7,331 nt of DNA. Source: Oscillospiraceae bacterium (GTDB taxonomy: Bacteria; Bacillota; Clostridia; Oscillospirales; Acutalibacteraceae). Positions within the stretch are counted from its first letter, which is position 1. Each line of letters starts with the position of its first letter. Both the position numbers and the translations under genes were made by a program. Shown piece by piece: positions 6,559 through 7,331 of this stretch. Below the pieces are notes generated by a model. The model made no database searches, was not told the origin of the DNA, and saw only the letters and a list, made by a program, of their open reading frames with translations. The stretch is from the NCBI GenBank assembly GCA_029007475.1, contig JAQXHW010000025.1, positions 1-7,331 on the forward strand. The letters are read 5' to 3'.

Positions 6559-6708
6559 ATCAATTCCTCACTAAAAGCTGTCTTTTATTCGAAAGTCTAA
6601 AATTGCTATCCTTCCTTTTTCAGGAAACTAATGATTGCCGCGGTAGCTTATATGTAATAGGTGCTTTATCCGAAGCTGCCGCTTTGATAACTCCGAAAAA
6701 GGCAAACA
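6559..6708 (-). other. Unusually long capE-capF spacer with a 29-codon frame
   Basis: This 150-base gap holds the capF ribosome binding site but no convincing promoter or terminator. The capE stop overlaps an ATG as TGATG, opening a minus-strand frame of 29 codons (6709 down to 6620, beginning MFAFFGVIKAAASDKAP). There is no proper ribosome binding site, so translation would depend on coupling to capE. I do not recognise the peptide. A weak five-base-pair inverted repeat TTCCT/AGGAA (6612-6616 with 6622-6626) overlaps its end. It may be plain spacer. Confidence 0.3.
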
Positions 6709-7331
6709 TCAAAGTTCGTTGAGTTTTTCCTGAATATAAGCTACGGACAACAATTTCTCTTTGACTTCCTCTACACCTAAAAGCCTTGTGTTGCTTGAAT
6801 TAAATTCTGTGAGGGTATTGCGCTCAATATCCCCCTTATCAAAATACTTTTCATAATTAAGTCCGCGCTTATCACAGGGCACCCGGTAGAAATCGCCCAT
6901 ATCTACGGCACCGGCACATTCCTCGTTGGTAAGGAGAGTCTCGTACATCTTTTCGCCGTGACGTATGCCGATAATCTTAATCTCCTCGGGATTTCCGCCA
7001 AAAAGCTCGCACACTGCCTTTGCCAAGGTTTCAATAGTACAGGCCGGAGCTTTTTGAACCAATATATCTCCTGCTTCTCCGTTTTCAAAAGCAAAGAGCA
7101 CAAGGTCCACCGCCTCGTCAAGAGACATAATGAAGCGCGTCATAGAAGGCTCGGTTACGGTAATTGGAGCACCTTTCTTTATCTGTTCAATCCAAAGAGG
7201 AATAACGGAACCGCGGCTGCACATGACGTTGCCGTAGCGTGTGCAGCAAATCTTGGTTGCGCTTGAAGTTCTCGCTTTTGCAACAACAACCTTTTCCATC
7301 ATCGCCTTTGAGGTACCCATAGCATTTACGG
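6709..7331 (-). CDS. capE: UDP-N-acetylglucosamine 4,6-dehydratase/5-epimerase CapE, C-terminal part
   Basis: The frame runs off the right edge: 206 complete codons plus a partial one, then TGA at 6711-6709. CapE/FnlA proteins are about 340 residues, so some 135 N-terminal residues with the NADP-binding glycine motif are outside the window. The first residues seen are VNAMGTSKAMMEK, the active-site region in which the Tyr of the usual YxxxK motif is Met, as known for CapE-type enzymes. Further family signatures are TRYGNVMCSRGSVIPLW, MTRFIMSLDEAVDLV and RHGEKMYETLL. CapE dehydrates UDP-GlcNAc at C4-C6 and epimerises C5, the first step towards UDP-L-FucNAc. An ATG at 7320 exists but is the internal methionine of the motif, not the true start. 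The promoter of the operon must lie further right. Assignment to CapE over a CapD/PseB relative rests on the AMGTSK motif and on capF and capG downstream. Confidence 0.94.
   Translation of the reverse strand, partial: VNAMGTSKAMMEKVVVAKARTSSATKICCTRYGNVMCSRGSVIPLWIEQIKKGAPITVTEPSMTRFIMSLDEAVDLVLFAFENGEAGDILVQKAPACTIETLAKAVCELFGGNPEEIKIIGIRHGEKMYETLLTNEECAGAVDMGDFYRVPCDKRGLNYEKYFDKGDIERNTLTEFNSSNTRLLGVEEVKEKLLSVAYIQEKLNEL

Noticed and set aside
6640..6670. TATAAG on the minus strand as an internal capF promoter
   Set aside because: The -10 match is fair, but the bases 17 upstream bear no resemblance to TTGACA.
6501..6722. 73-codon plus-strand frame across the capF start and the capE-capF gap
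   Set aside because: It is antisense to the conserved capF N-terminus and the capE end, with no recognisable family.

Overview
The window reads as bacterial chromosome from a Gram-positive anaerobe, most likely a gut-type clostridium (Clostridia, Ruminococcus/Oscillospira-like). The grounds are strong Shine-Dalgarno sequences (AGGAGG type), consensus-like sigma-A promoters, compact rho-independent terminators, a single-gene diaminopimelate dehydrogenase and a lipoprotein with a transglutaminase fold. Base composition looks moderate and even, and the placement is an inference from gene content rather than a measured phylogeny.

Layout. (1) Positions 1-1477, minus strand: the first 492 codons of a YgiQ-family radical SAM protein, whose C-terminus lies beyond the left edge. 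(2) 1478-1635: a compact divergent promoter region with one good promoter per strand and a perfect 12-bp palindrome between them. (3) 1636-2883, plus strand: a predicted secreted lipoprotein with a complete Cys-His-Asp transglutaminase-like triad, closed by a terminator at 2891-2928. (4) 3082-4068, plus strand: meso-diaminopimelate dehydrogenase (ddh) with its own promoter, a 5' leader hairpin and a terminator. (5) 4135-7331, minus strand: three genes convergent on ddh, in transcription order capE (N-terminus cut off by the right edge), capF and capG. Together they form the pathway from UDP-GlcNAc to UDP-N-acetyl-L-fucosamine (UDP-L-FucNAc).

How they work together. CapE dehydrates and epimerises UDP-GlcNAc, CapF epimerises and reduces the keto-sugar, and CapG epimerises at C2 to give UDP-L-FucNAc, a precursor for capsule or other surface polysaccharide. 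The glycosyltransferases and polymerase that would use it are probably to the right of the window. Ddh supplies meso-DAP for lysine and peptidoglycan. It shares a cell-surface theme with the cap genes but is a separate transcription unit facing them across a shared terminator. The YgiQ and transglutaminase genes are the least understood parts.

All main genes are intact in frame apart from the two cut by the window edges. There is no sign of mobile elements, CRISPR, tRNA or rRNA, and no gene-free stretch exceeds about 200 bases. I see no clearly new multi-gene system. The points most worth a second look are the lipoprotein, the palindromic divergent promoter, the extra cysteine cluster of YgiQ, the cysteine-bearing insertion in CapF and the unusually long capE-capF gap.
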